Shown: positions 26,154-34,913 of the stretch, piece by piece
How the letters are laid out: every line of letters starts with the position of its first letter
How positions within the stretch are numbered: the first letter of the stretch is position 1
DNA from: Mycolicibacterium mageritense
Lineage (GTDB): Bacteria > Actinomycetota > Actinomycetes > Mycobacteriales > Mycobacteriaceae
Direction: 5' to 3'
Assembly (NCBI RefSeq): GCF_010727475.1
Contig: NZ_AP022567.1
Location: 6,882,001-6,946,000, forward strand
Length of the DNA stretch: 64,000 nucleotides
The notes under the pieces: model-generated
Told to the model about the DNA's origin: nothing
Seen by the model: only the letters and a program-made list of their open reading frames with translations
Database searches by the model: none
Made by a program: the position numbers and the translations under genes

Positions 26154-27647
26154 CTATATCGCCAGGCATATCCGTTGCGCCTCGGCCACCGAGTGATCGA
26201 GAGGTTGGCTGGTGTCGATGCGGTGACTACCCGGCCAGCTGACATCAGGCACGTCCAGCGCCGCAGCGATTTCGGGCGTCGCGTCGGACGTCGACGCCGT
26301 TCGGGACCGAATGCGAGCTGCCGCTGCGTCCTGCGGCAGAGAGCACGTGAATTCCACGATGGGAGCAGCGGCATCAGCGGCCACGGCATGTGCACGATCT
26401 CGTTGGTGCGGGTCATGCCACGTACCGTCGAGGATCACTGATCTGCCCGCGCCCAATTGCACCCTCGCGCGCCGCAACACTTCGTCATACACCGCGCTGA
26501 CCTGCTCGGGCGCGTACAGGCCTGCATCGACGGTGCCGGGTTCACCCTTCAGCGTCCCCGCGCGGTGCATCTCGCGGCGTACGTCGTCGGTCGAGATGAC
26601 CTGCGCTTCGAGTTGTTCGGCGAGTGCACGCGATATCGTCGTCTTTCCGGTACCGGGGCCGCCGCCGACGATGATCAGTTGCACAGTGCCCGACCTCAGA
26701 TGGTCCAGCGCGATCTCGGCATGACGTCGAGCCGCAATCGCGGCATCAGGATGGCCCTGAGTGACGCGGACACAGTCGACCTTGGCGCGCACCCCGGCGC
26801 GATAGGCGATGTAGAAATCGATCAACGACACCGGAGCAGGATCCTGCGCATAGTCCCGGTAGCGGTCGAGAAACAACGAACCGAGATCCGGCCGACCGGC
26901 GAACTCGAGGTCCATCGCCAGGAACGCCGCGTCGTCGATACCGTCGACGTAGCGCAAACGGTCATCGAACTCAAGACAATCCAAGATGGCAGGGCCTTCC
27001 GGTGCGCAGAAGATGTCATCGGCCAGCAGGTCGGCGTGGCCGTCGACGATGCGACCGTTCGAGACTCGCTCCTCGAACAAATCAACCCGTCCCGCGACAA
27101 AGCGCTCTGCCAGACAGCGTAATTCGTCGACATATTCGCCTACCACATCGCTGAAGCGCTGCAATTCAGCGAGATTGGACTCCCACCTCGCCAAGACGGC
27201 GTCCGCGGAGCCCTCGGCGGCGACTATCGCACCACGCGCCGCGGCGAGATGAAAGGTGGCCAGTTTCTCGGCAATGGCGTCCAGATGCTCGTCCACCACC
27301 ACGCCCCGGCTGACCATCGACGCCAACCGCATCGAATCTGGATACCGGCACATGACGACGACCGGCTCGGCAGTGCCGCCGTGGGGTCCGATGAAATGGC
27401 CGACGCCAAGGTAGCTTTCCGGGGCCAGCCTCCTGTTCAGGGCGACCTCGCGCTCGCAGGCCTTCTCGCGCTGCGCAGAGGTGGTGAAGTCGAGGAAGTC
27501 GGTGAGCACGGACTTCTTCGCCTTGTACGCGTTGTCTCCGAGAAGGAACACGATGCCGGTGTGTGTTTCGTGGACCTGTGCATCGAGATTTCCGGCAATC
27601 GCCCACGGCTTTTGCACCGCATCTGCCGCATGCGGCATATCGCTCAT
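26154..27647 (-). CDS. Aminoglycoside phosphotransferase-like/AAA kinase fusion (Rv2004c type)
   Basis: A 497-residue protein (Rv2004c is recalled as 498). Residues about 1-310 are an APH/choline-kinase-like domain, with a divergent N-lobe (YKAKKSVLTDFLDFTT) and the catalytic loop VDGHADLLADDIFC followed by ILDCLEFDDRLR. Residues about 325-497 are a P-loop kinase domain with Walker A GGGPGTGKTT and DGTWHDPHQRDRA. Substrate unknown. It reads away from tandem DosR boxes shared with the divergent acg gene, and heads an operon with rafH and a universal stress protein. Confidence 0.85.
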   Translation of the reverse strand: MSDMPHAADAVQKPWAIAGNLDAQVHETHTGIVFLLGDNAYKAKKSVLTDFLDFTTSAQREKACEREVALNRRLAPESYLGVGHFIGPHGGTAEPVVVMCRYPDSMRLASMVSRGVVVDEHLDAIAEKLATFHLAAARGAIVAAEGSADAVLARWESNLAELQRFSDVVGEYVDELRCLAERFVAGRVDLFEERVSNGRIVDGHADLLADDIFCAPEGPAILDCLEFDDRLRYVDGIDDAAFLAMDLEFAGRPDLGSLFLDRYRDYAQDPAPVSLIDFYIAYRAGVRAKVDCVRVTQGHPDAAIAARRHAEIALDHLRSGTVQLIIVGGGPGTGKTTISRALAEQLEAQVISTDDVRREMHRAGTLKGEPGTVDAGLYAPEQVSAVYDEVLRRARVQLGAGRSVILDGTWHDPHQRDRAHAVAADAAAPIVEFTCSLPQDAAAARIRSRTASTSDATPEIAAALDVPDVSWPGSHRIDTSQPLDHSVAEAQRICLAI

Positions 27648-27683
27648 ACCGGATGATGTTGCACCGCGCTCGCGGTCCCGCGA

Positions 27684-27724
27684 CAGGGGCCCTTGGGCCC
27701 AGGCTTGGGGACCATTGGCCCTGT
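27684..27724. promoter_or_regulatory. Tandem DosR boxes between Rv2004c-type gene and acg
   Basis: TTGGGGACCATTGGCCCTGT (27705-27724) matches 14 of 20 DosR positions. CAGGGGCCCTTGGGCCCAGG (27684-27703), 21 bp away, is a good second site. They sit 37 bp from the minus start at 27647 and 55 bp from the plus start at 27779, consistent with bidirectional control. Confidence 0.75.
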
Positions 27725-27778
27725 CGCTCGTCGCCGTTGTGCCTGATGTTGGACTGACGTCGAATGTGGAGGGTGATC

Positions 27779-28762
27779 ATGCCGGTCACAAAGGTGGACG
27801 CTGAAGTCATCAAGAGCGCCGTGCGATTGGCATGTCGAGCCCCGTCGCTGCACAACAGCCAACCCTGGCGCTGGATCGGGGAGGCGGACGAGATCCACCT
27901 GTTCCTCGACAAGGACCGTGTCCTCTATTCGACCGATCACTCCGGCCGCGAAGCGGTGGTGGGGTGCGGCGCAGCCCTCGATCACTTCCGGGTCGCGATG
28001 ACCGCGGCAGGGTGGACGGCCAACGTCGACAGGATGCCCAACCCCAACAACCCAATGCACCTGGCGACGGTCGACTTCAGCGCGATGGAATTGGTGACGG
28101 AGGGACACCAACTGCGCCCTGCGGCCATCTCGGAACGACGCACCGACCGCCTGCCATTCGCGGAGCCGCCACACTGGGAGGCAGTCGAGGCTCAGTTCCG
28201 TCGGGCCATGCCATCGGATGTCGCACGGCTGGACGTGATCGCCGACGAGTCACGACCCGAGTTGGCCGAGGCGTCCGCGCTCACCGAGTCATTACGGCTG
28301 TACGATTCCTCGTACCATTCCGAACTACATTGGTGGACCGGTGAATTCGAGACGAGTCAAGGCATTCCCCACAGCTCCTTGATCTCTCCTGCCGAAAGAG
28401 GGCGTGTCGAGATCAGCCGTGTGTTCCCCGAGGCCGATCACAGCAATCGGCGTGTCGAGTATGGGCATGACCACTCGAAGGTTCTCGTGCTGTCCACGTA
28501 CGACACTGATCGATCCAGTGTGCTGCAATGCGGCGAAGCTCTGTCGGCAGTACTCCTCGAAGCCACCATTGCAGGACTCGCCACGTGCACCCTCACGCAC
28601 ATCACCGAGCTCGCCGCGAGTCGCGATATCGTCGCCAAGCTGATCGGCCAGAACACGACGCCTCAACTGTTGATCCGGGTCGGGCTTGCCCCTGAAGTCG
28701 AGGATCCGCTGCCGGCAACCCCACGCCGGCCGATCGAAGAGGTCTTTCATGTGCAGCGCTGA
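27779..28762 (+). CDS. acg: Acg-family nitroreductase-like protein
   Basis: A 327-residue protein of the mycobacterial Acg family (Rv2032, Rv3131, Rv3127). N-terminal motif RLACRAPSLHNSQPWRW, ISERRTDRLPFAEPP in the middle, ALSAVLLEATIAGLATC near the C-terminus. Acg proteins keep the FMN-binding nitroreductase fold but have a lid over the active site and are thought to sequester flavin rather than reduce substrates. ATG 27779 has GGAGG 7 nt upstream. It overlaps the next gene by 14 bp, forming acg-usp-devR, comparable to Rv3131 with Rv3134c-devR. Confidence 0.87.
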   Translation: MPVTKVDAEVIKSAVRLACRAPSLHNSQPWRWIGEADEIHLFLDKDRVLYSTDHSGREAVVGCGAALDHFRVAMTAAGWTANVDRMPNPNNPMHLATVDFSAMELVTEGHQLRPAAISERRTDRLPFAEPPHWEAVEAQFRRAMPSDVARLDVIADESRPELAEASALTESLRLYDSSYHSELHWWTGEFETSQGIPHSSLISPAERGRVEISRVFPEADHSNRRVEYGHDHSKVLVLSTYDTDRSSVLQCGEALSAVLLEATIAGLATCTLTHITELAASRDIVAKLIGQNTTPQLLIRVGLAPEVEDPLPATPRRPIEEVFHVQR

Positions 28763-29621
28763 ATCGCGGTCGTCCTGCGTGGTAGTCGGTATCGACGGCT
28801 CCAGGGCGGCGCTCGATGCCGCATTGTGGGCGGTGGACGAAGCTGTTGATCGCGACATCCCGCTGCGGCTCATGTATGCCGTCACGCCGCGTCCCCGATG
28901 CCGCGTCGATGCCCGTGAGGCTGCGCATGACCTCGCGACTGCGGAGATCGCCGTCCGGTACGCGGTAACAGCAGTCGAATCAACCGACAGCCCTGTGAAG
29001 ATCGAAGTTGAGATATTGCAGGACAATCCCGCCCGGGCGCTTCTCGCAGCTGCCGGACAAGCGGCCATCCTCGTGGTGGGCGCACACGGTCTGGACTTGA
29101 GCAGACGCAGCCGCATCGGCCCTGTCGCTGCAGCCGTGGCCACGTACGCGGTTTGCCCCGTTGCCGTAATCCGGTCGTACGACCCCAATCCCGGGCAGCG
29201 ACGCGGGGTGGTTGCCGAGGTCGACGAGACTCCCGCTGCGTGCAACATCGTGGTGGCGCGCGCAGTCGAAGAGGCACGACTTCGCAAGCTGCCGCTGACC
29301 GTGATCACCACGTGGCAGTCTCGATTCACCGATGTTCATGACTGTCACGCGGTGTCGAAGGGAAACCGAATCGCCAAAGCCCGACTTGACCATCATGTGG
29401 CTGCCTGGCGACGGCGCAACCCCGACGTGAGCATCCAGACCAAGGCCGTTCACGGCAGCACTTCGCAATACCTGGCAGCAAACGCCGAATCGATCCAACT
29501 GCTCGTGGTGGACAAGCCGCTGGCACGGGGGTTCAACGCCCTCATGGGGCGGCCGGGTTACGCGGCAGTGGCCGAGGCCGATTGTTCGGTGTTGATCTGC
29601 GAGCCACAAAACGTATCGTGA
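28749..29621 (+). CDS. Universal stress protein upstream of devR (Rv3134c type)
   Basis: A 290-residue tandem Usp protein. Domain 1: CVVVGIDGSRAALDAALWAV and VGAHGLDLSRRSRIGPVAAA, a relaxed nucleotide motif. Domain 2 is degenerate (NIVVARAVEEARLRKLPLTV). ATG 28749 lies within the end of acg, so the genes are coupled. M. tuberculosis Rv3134c is the first gene of the Rv3134c-devR-devS operon and the same order holds here for usp-devR, with 35 bp between them. Confidence 0.85.
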   Translation: MCSAESRSSCVVVGIDGSRAALDAALWAVDEAVDRDIPLRLMYAVTPRPRCRVDAREAAHDLATAEIAVRYAVTAVESTDSPVKIEVEILQDNPARALLAAAGQAAILVVGAHGLDLSRRSRIGPVAAAVATYAVCPVAVIRSYDPNPGQRRGVVAEVDETPAACNIVVARAVEEARLRKLPLTVITTWQSRFTDVHDCHAVSKGNRIAKARLDHHVAAWRRRNPDVSIQTKAVHGSTSQYLAANAESIQLLVVDKPLARGFNALMGRPGYAAVAEADCSVLICEPQNVS

Positions 29622-29656
29622 GTTCTATCGCGGCACCTCCACTCTGAGGGGTTGAC

Positions 29657-30310
29657 ATGGTGAAAGTCTTTCTCGTTGACGACCATGAGCTCGTCAGGCG
29701 CGGGCTGACCGACCTCGTGTCTGCGGATCCCGAGTTGGAGGTCGTCGGTGAGGCCGGCTCGGTTGCCGAAGCCATCGCCCGCATACCGGCACTGCGACCT
29801 GATGTCGCGGTGCTCGATGTTCGGCTCCCCGACGGCAATGGCATCGAACTGTGCCGGGATCTGCTGTGCCGGCTGCCGGATCTCCGCTGCCTCATGCTCA
29901 CCTCCTACACGTCCGATGAGGCGATGTTGGACGCAATCCTCGCCGGCGCCAGCGGATATGTGATCAAAGACATCAAAGGAATGGATCTCACGCGCGCGAT
30001 CAAAGATGTCGGAGCCGGCCGCTCGCTGCTCGACAACAGAGCCGCGGCGGCGCTGATGGCCAAGCTACGCCAGGCGGCTGAACATTCCGATCCGTTGTAC
30101 GGGCTCAGCGACCAGGAACGCGTCCTACTGGACCTCCTCGGCGAAGGTCTCACGAACAAGCAGATTGCGGACCGGATGTTCCTTGCCGAGCGAACCGTCA
30201 AGAACTACGTCTCGCGCCTGCTGACCAAGCTTGGGATGGAGCGCAGAACGCAGGCCGCGGTATTCATATCCAAGCTCGATCAGTCGCAACGCCGGTCCGA
30301 CGCAGAATAG
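29657..30310 (+). CDS. devR: DevR/DosR dormancy response regulator
   Basis: A 217-residue NarL-family regulator. Receiver domain residues 1-125: acidic pair D8/D9, phospho-acceptor D54 in VAVLDVRLPDGNG, T82, K104 in GYVIKDIKG. The C-terminal LuxR-type helix-turn-helix (about 150-208) contains LSDQERVLLDLLGEGLTNKQ and AERTVKNYVSRLLTKLGMER, with the DNA-contacting K/K/N residues known from DosR. It activates hypoxia/NO-responsive genes through GGGAC...GTCCC boxes, several of which occur in this window. No sensor kinase gene follows directly; the DevS/DosT-like gene is at the far left edge. Confidence 0.93.
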   Translation: MVKVFLVDDHELVRRGLTDLVSADPELEVVGEAGSVAEAIARIPALRPDVAVLDVRLPDGNGIELCRDLLCRLPDLRCLMLTSYTSDEAMLDAILAGASGYVIKDIKGMDLTRAIKDVGAGRSLLDNRAAAALMAKLRQAAEHSDPLYGLSDQERVLLDLLGEGLTNKQIADRMFLAERTVKNYVSRLLTKLGMERRTQAAVFISKLDQSQRRSDAE

Positions 30311-30392
30311 GCGCACAGGCGAAGGGCACGCCTGACTCTTCCTCCACCACGGCATCGCGGCGACACGGTGCCGTGCGCGAGTACGTCGTCGT

Positions 30393-30433
30393 CAAGGGAC
30401 CTTCGGCGATCAGCCGGGGACCAATGCCTCACC
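30393..30433. promoter_or_regulatory. Candidate tandem DosR boxes upstream of the 30501 gene
   Basis: CAAGGGACCTTCGGCGATCA (30393-30412) and CCGGGGACCAATGCCTCACC (30414-30433) each carry a strong GGGACC half with a weak second half. The 21-bp spacing equals that of the other pairs in this island. They end 67 bp before the stress protein start. Confidence 0.55.
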
Positions 30434-30500
30434 CGCACAGCATGGGTGACCGATAGCGTCCAATTCTGACCTGGACTGTAATGCCCGCACGAGGAGTTCG

Positions 30501-31310
30501 ATGATGCCGAATGTGTCAGCGCCGATAGTCGTCTGCATCGACGGCTCAGACGCGGCGATAACCGCTGCCGAGTGGGCCGCGAAAGAAGCCGCAAGTCGCG
30601 ATGTTGCCCTTCGCCTCGTACATGTCGCCCCGCCCACAGACCCAGCCAATCCCGGTGGCACAGCGAACATGGACAGGCAATACGCGGAATCAGCACTGCA
30701 CGCGGCCGCAACGGCGGTGGCGGCATCCGAACCGCCGGTCAAGATCGAGACCGAAATCCTCTGCGGTGCGGTTGACTCGGCGTTGATCGATGAGTCACGC
30801 CACGCGGCGATGGTGTGTTTGGGGTCCGTCGGTATCGGGCAGATCGCCCGAGCGGTACTCGGTTCGACCGCTGCTGAGATGACGCAGCATGCTCAGTGCC
30901 CGGTAGCGATCATCCGATCACCGCGTCCCACACCGCGCGGCACCGAATGGATCTTGGTGGCCGTCGACCCGCAGGGCGACAACGATGCCGTGGTCGAATG
31001 CGCGTTGCAGGAGGCTCGTCTGCGTGAGGTTCCCGTCCTGGCCGTCGCAGGGCGGCACAAGAGCGCGAGCACGCCGCATGACGAACTCGATCGCCAGGTT
31101 GCCCGGTGGCGGCAGCGCTTTCCCGACGTTCACATCTATCCCGTCACGACGCCGCAGAGCATCGAAGCCTTTCTTGCCGAGCACCGGGACGAATCCATTC
31201 AGCTCGCCGTTGTCGGCCCTGTCGATGCAGCCACGGTGGCGGAAATCGTCGGCCCGCACCGGCATCCGTTATCTGCACATGGAAACTGCTCGGTTCTGGT
31301 CGTACGTTGA
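30501..31310 (+). CDS. Universal stress protein
   Basis: A 269-residue tandem Usp protein. Domain 1 has PIVVCIDGSDAAITAAEWAA and VCLGSVGIGQIARAVLGSTA (nucleotide motif partly kept). Domain 2 lacks a recognisable ATP motif (WILVAVDPQGDNDAVVECAL). ATG 30501 follows GAGGAG; the next codon is also ATG. It is followed after 10 bp by an acetyltransferase gene, so they likely form an operon under the DosR sites at 30393-30433. Confidence 0.85.
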   Translation: MMPNVSAPIVVCIDGSDAAITAAEWAAKEAASRDVALRLVHVAPPTDPANPGGTANMDRQYAESALHAAATAVAASEPPVKIETEILCGAVDSALIDESRHAAMVCLGSVGIGQIARAVLGSTAAEMTQHAQCPVAIIRSPRPTPRGTEWILVAVDPQGDNDAVVECALQEARLREVPVLAVAGRHKSASTPHDELDRQVARWRQRFPDVHIYPVTTPQSIEAFLAEHRDESIQLAVVGPVDAATVAEIVGPHRHPLSAHGNCSVLVVR

Positions 31311-31320
31311 CGCCGCCGAA

Positions 31321-31842
31321 ATGGACACCGCGGCACAGCAACAAGTCTCACGCGCCGAATTGCTCGACGGTGCGAGGGTCGTCCTCCGCCGCCTGCGGCC
31401 CCGGGACGCGGATCAGGTTGTGCGACTTTACGAAACGCTCACCGACGAAGAGTGCTACTTCCGCTTCTTCGCTCTGCATCCAGTGCACCTACGAGAATGG
31501 GCGCGATCGCTGACAGAGCCCGCTGCCGATCGGTATGCACTGGGGGCCTTCGAGGCCGACGTCCTTCTCGGCGTTGCCAACTATGTCGAAGATCCCTCTC
31601 ACGGTTGCACGGAGGTCGCGGTTGTCGTCGACCACAATCAACACCTGCGCGGTGTGGGCACCGTGCTACTGCAGCGGCTCGGGCAGATCGCCAAGGAACA
31701 CGGCGTCCACCGATTCGTCGCCGAGGTCTTGGCGTTGAACCGCCCGTTGCTTGAGATGATCGCTGATTCCGGTTGGCCTTGCACGCGCCGCCTGGACAGC
31801 TCGGTGATCCATATCGACATCGACCTCGACGCTGTCAACTAA
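31321..31842 (+). CDS. GNAT-family N-acetyltransferase
   Basis: A 173-residue protein from ATG 31321. It has the GNAT layout: VVLRRLRPRDADQVVRLYET, a central strand with EVAVVVDHNQHLRGVGTVLL, which is the acetyl-CoA pyrophosphate loop (Q/R-x-x-G-x-G/A type), and FVAEVLALNRPLLEMIADSG at the end. Such domains acetylate proteins or small molecules; mycobacterial relatives acetylate lysines of metabolic enzymes. No cyclic-nucleotide domain is attached. It overlaps the convergent acg-like gene by 4 bp. Confidence 0.78.
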   Translation: MDTAAQQQVSRAELLDGARVVLRRLRPRDADQVVRLYETLTDEECYFRFFALHPVHLREWARSLTEPAADRYALGAFEADVLLGVANYVEDPSHGCTEVAVVVDHNQHLRGVGTVLLQRLGQIAKEHGVHRFVAEVLALNRPLLEMIADSGWPCTRRLDSSVIHIDIDLDAVN

Positions 31843-32837
31843 GGCGAATGTGACCAGTGCATCGGCAGCCCGTCCAACCTTGAGACCACGTCATCCAGAT
31901 CCCGACGGGGGACGGCGGGAAGCGGATCGGCGTTGACGGGCGCCCAACCGACACGAAGCAACATCTGGGGATAGCCGTCGCTGCCGAAGATCTCGGCCGC
32001 GGCTGCCGCACGGGTCTCCGGCAGTTCCAGCGGTTCGGTGATCGGGCAACTGGCAAGCCCCAGGGCGGTGGCAGTCAGCAGCACCAAGCTGGTGGCTTCG
32101 CCTGCACGCAACCGCGATGTCTGATCGTCATCGACGGTGCCCAGGGCGATGACCACAGCGCAGTCGTCGACCTCTGGAGTCTGTGCGAGATCAGCGCGGG
32201 CGAACACTCGTCCGGGAAGGCGATCGCTGAGATCTGAGCGTGGGGTGCTGCGCGCAGGCACCCCGGTCACCGAGCCGTGCCGGCCACTCCACTCCGCCAG
32301 TTCGGCCTGGTAGTCAGAGTCCGCGGCATGACGCGCCGCCGCTTGGATGACGAGGCGTTTGAGATGTTCCAGTTCATCGATGCGCCGGAGCATCACACCC
32401 GCACGCGCTGCGCGCGCTCCCATCAGAGCGATGTCACCAGTGGCCACGGGCCAGGATTCAAAGTGACGCCTGTCCGTGCGACGCCGTGGGATCGCTGCCG
32501 CAAGGACGATGTCGATTGCTTCAGGCCGATGCCGGTGAAGCTCTATCGAGGCCAGGTGATCGGCGTCGGCGACATTGGGGAAGCGATGCACCTTCGATCC
32601 CCAGCCCAGCGCGGAAAACGCGATGACGCAATGATTCAGCGCGGCGCCACAGCTCAACATGAGATCGCGCGAATCCGGATCGGTGTGCGGCAGGTGCAGT
32701 GCGCGATCGGTATACAAGTGAACACTGCTCTCCCCCACCCGCCAAAGCCAAGGCTGCGAATTGTGCACTGACGGTGCGCGGACCGCCAGGGACAAGGCCG
32801 AGCGAATAGTCGCCGTACCGGGAAAGTTCGAGCTCAT
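31839..32837 (-). CDS. Second Acg-family nitroreductase-like protein
   Basis: A 332-residue Acg-family protein starting MSSNFPGTATIRSALSLAVR (ATG 32837), the length I recall for Rv2032 and Rv3131. Motifs: LAVRAPSVHNSQPWLW, AAIPRRRTDRRHFESWP, GEATSLVLLTATALGLASC. The usual R-T-D-R motif is present, as in the paralogue at 27779. No clear DosR box was found in the 88-bp upstream gap, so its regulation is uncertain. It marks the right end of the dormancy island. Confidence 0.85.
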   Translation of the reverse strand: MSSNFPGTATIRSALSLAVRAPSVHNSQPWLWRVGESSVHLYTDRALHLPHTDPDSRDLMLSCGAALNHCVIAFSALGWGSKVHRFPNVADADHLASIELHRHRPEAIDIVLAAAIPRRRTDRRHFESWPVATGDIALMGARAARAGVMLRRIDELEHLKRLVIQAAARHAADSDYQAELAEWSGRHGSVTGVPARSTPRSDLSDRLPGRVFARADLAQTPEVDDCAVVIALGTVDDDQTSRLRAGEATSLVLLTATALGLASCPITEPLELPETRAAAAAEIFGSDGYPQMLLRVGWAPVNADPLPAVPRRDLDDVVSRLDGLPMHWSHSP

Positions 32838-32925
32838 CTGTCCACACTGCACCCTGGACCCTTCGCCGTGCAGAGCACAACGGCACTGTCCTGGAGTACC
32901 TACGCAACTTGGGTGGACAGCCGGG

Positions 32926-34149
32926 TCACGGCAGTAAACTGAGCGTGCCGGCCGTATCGCGCCGGCGCGTCCGGGGCCACAGCGCGAGACCGATGGCGAC
33001 CACCGCCGCCGACGGCGCCGCCCACGCCAGGAACCAGGCCGAGCGACCCGAGCCGTCGGTGCGCGGCCGGTCGGACTCGGGCACGGTCCGCGCCCACGCG
33101 ATGAACGCGTCGCCAACCGGCAGAACGCCGAACAGATATCGCGTGGTGTGCAGGCCCATCGGTACGCCAAGTAGGTCGACCTGGCGCGTGAGGCGCCCCG
33201 CCAGTGCGCGGTCGCCGTTGGCCCGGGCCGCGGCCAGGCCGACCGCGGAAGCACTCAGGCTGACCCCGAGAATCAGCGGGCCGCTGTCGACATCACCGCG
33301 GCCGTCGACCCCGGTCGGGTACTCGAGCACCCCGGCCAGCCCGATCTTCTCGGTGACGAAGCGGTCGGTAAACCGCTGCCACTGATCGTCTTCCACCCCG
33401 AGCAGCCGGTCGAGCGCGGGCCAGAACGTCTGGATGATCGCCTGCGACGATCCTCGCGGCCCGGTCAATGCGGCACCATGCTGGTCGACCTGATGCGGCA
33501 ACAGACCGGTGCCGGCGTCCACTGCTGCGAGTGCGCGTGACCGCCACGCCGCCAGGTCGGCACGCCACGGCAATCCGAGCAGGCTCGCCGCATCGGCGAG
33601 GGCACCGACTGCGACGACGGAATCGCACGGCCAGAACTGTCCCGGATAGCTCGCCAGGAACGGAGAACCGGTACGGGGCAGCGCGGTGTGGAGCACCTGG
33701 GCCCGTTCGGACGCTGCGGCGCGGTCGGCCTCCGCGCCGGAGACCCGCGCAATGGCGACGGCCAACGCCAATGACCAGCCGGCCGCGAAGACGCCGTGGT
33801 CGGGCGCCATACCCGAGCCGAATATGCTTGTGGATTCCGGGCTTTCGATTGCGGCCAGCCGCGCCTTGGCGCGCGCCAGATGACTGTCGGCTTCACTTCC
33901 CGGGGACAACCGCGCGGCGACCTGCGCCTCGGCCAGCCCGGTCAACACGCGCGTGAAGTACTCGCCTTCGGGAAACAGGCCCTGCATGTCGGCGTCACGA
34001 CCGGTCGCCAGGGCTGCATCGAGATAGCCGAGTTGGCGTGCGGCGTGGTCGGGAAGCGGCGCGAAGCCGATGCACAGCGTGCGGGTGAGCGTCGTCAGAC
34101 CGATCACCACGAGCACGACAGCAAGGATCAGGCGAAGGCGTCTGCGCAT
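32926..34149 (-). CDS. Membrane-anchored hypothetical protein with helical-barrel-like body
   Basis: A 407-residue protein with an N-terminal membrane helix (LRLILAVVLVVIGLTTLTRT), a long helix-rich extracytoplasmic body (LGYLDAALATGRDADMQGLF, FWPCDSVVAVGALADAASLL, GLLPHQVDQHGAALTGPRG), and a C-terminal helix (WFLAWAAPSAAVVAIGLALW). The body reminds me of alpha/alpha-barrel proteins of the linalool dehydratase/isomerase-like group, but I cannot assign a reaction. It starts 9 bp after a lipoprotein stop and is probably cotranscribed with it. Confidence 0.65.
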   Translation of the reverse strand: MRRRLRLILAVVLVVIGLTTLTRTLCIGFAPLPDHAARQLGYLDAALATGRDADMQGLFPEGEYFTRVLTGLAEAQVAARLSPGSEADSHLARAKARLAAIESPESTSIFGSGMAPDHGVFAAGWSLALAVAIARVSGAEADRAAASERAQVLHTALPRTGSPFLASYPGQFWPCDSVVAVGALADAASLLGLPWRADLAAWRSRALAAVDAGTGLLPHQVDQHGAALTGPRGSSQAIIQTFWPALDRLLGVEDDQWQRFTDRFVTEKIGLAGVLEYPTGVDGRGDVDSGPLILGVSLSASAVGLAAARANGDRALAGRLTRQVDLLGVPMGLHTTRYLFGVLPVGDAFIAWARTVPESDRPRTDGSGRSAWFLAWAAPSAAVVAIGLALWPRTRRRDTAGTLSLLP

Positions 34150-34158
34150 GGTGGCGGG

Positions 34159-34803
34159 TCAGGCGGTGGTGTTCGCCAGATTTTCGATGCGCTTGGCCGC
34201 ACCCTGGGCTGCCGCCGTGATGTCGAATCCCCCGGCGGTGCCGCAGCCGGTGATCTCGATCGCCGCGTTGTGCGCCGCGATGAACGCGTTGTCGCAATCC
34301 CATCCTTGCGAGCGCAGCGACCACACCACGGTGTTCTCCGGGTCCGGCTGGACCGGCGGCAGCACGTCGAACAGGTAGGTACGGCCTTTCATCGAGGTGA
34401 CCGTCACCTGGGTGCCGTGACAGGACTCGATGGTCTCGCGGGCCGCCCCGAGGGCATCGCGGGCGTCGAAGTCGGACGGGAAGACCGCGACCATCTCGGC
34501 GACGTACACCTCGGCCCCGCCGGCGCCGGTGGTCGCCCAGTGACCGCCGTCGCTGGCCACCGGGCCGTGGCTGTCGATGAAGGGCGGCTCGGACTCGCGG
34601 GCCACGCCGGTGCACTGTTCCGGTGCTGCAGTGACGAAAAGATTGCCGTCCTTGTCCTGGACGTCGAGGCTCAGCAGGTCGCCGACCTGCAAGGCCGAGA
34701 TCGGCGCAGCCGGTGGTTGCGGTTTGGCCTGGGGGTTGGCGACCTCACGCGTGCACGCGCTCAGCAGCAGCCCCAAAACGACCGCGACCACCGGTTTCAC
34801 CAT
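34159..34803 (-). CDS. Lipoprotein with PknH-like extracellular sensor domain
   Basis: A 214-residue lipoprotein: MVKPVVAVVLGLLLSACTRE has a lipobox (LLSAC, Cys17). The mature part resembles the PknH C-terminal sensor domain family: CTGVARESEPPF, ESCHGTQVTVTSMKGRTYLF, VVWSLRSQGWDCDNAFIAAH, AIEITGCG, with paired Cys that may form disulphides. Located on the outer face of the cytoplasmic membrane. Ligand unknown. It precedes the 32926-34149 gene in a likely two-gene operon. Confidence 0.75.
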   Translation of the reverse strand: MVKPVVAVVLGLLLSACTREVANPQAKPQPPAAPISALQVGDLLSLDVQDKDGNLFVTAAPEQCTGVARESEPPFIDSHGPVASDGGHWATTGAGGAEVYVAEMVAVFPSDFDARDALGAARETIESCHGTQVTVTSMKGRTYLFDVLPPVQPDPENTVVWSLRSQGWDCDNAFIAAHNAAIEITGCGTAGGFDITAAAQGAAKRIENLANTTA

Positions 34804-34913
34804 GTCGTCGAGTCTATGGGCACCCGCGGGCACGCTGAAGCGCCAACCGCGTCGGCAGTGCGAGATCGCGCAGATCGCCATGCCGGATCCGACTCGACAG
34901 TAAGGTGCACACC

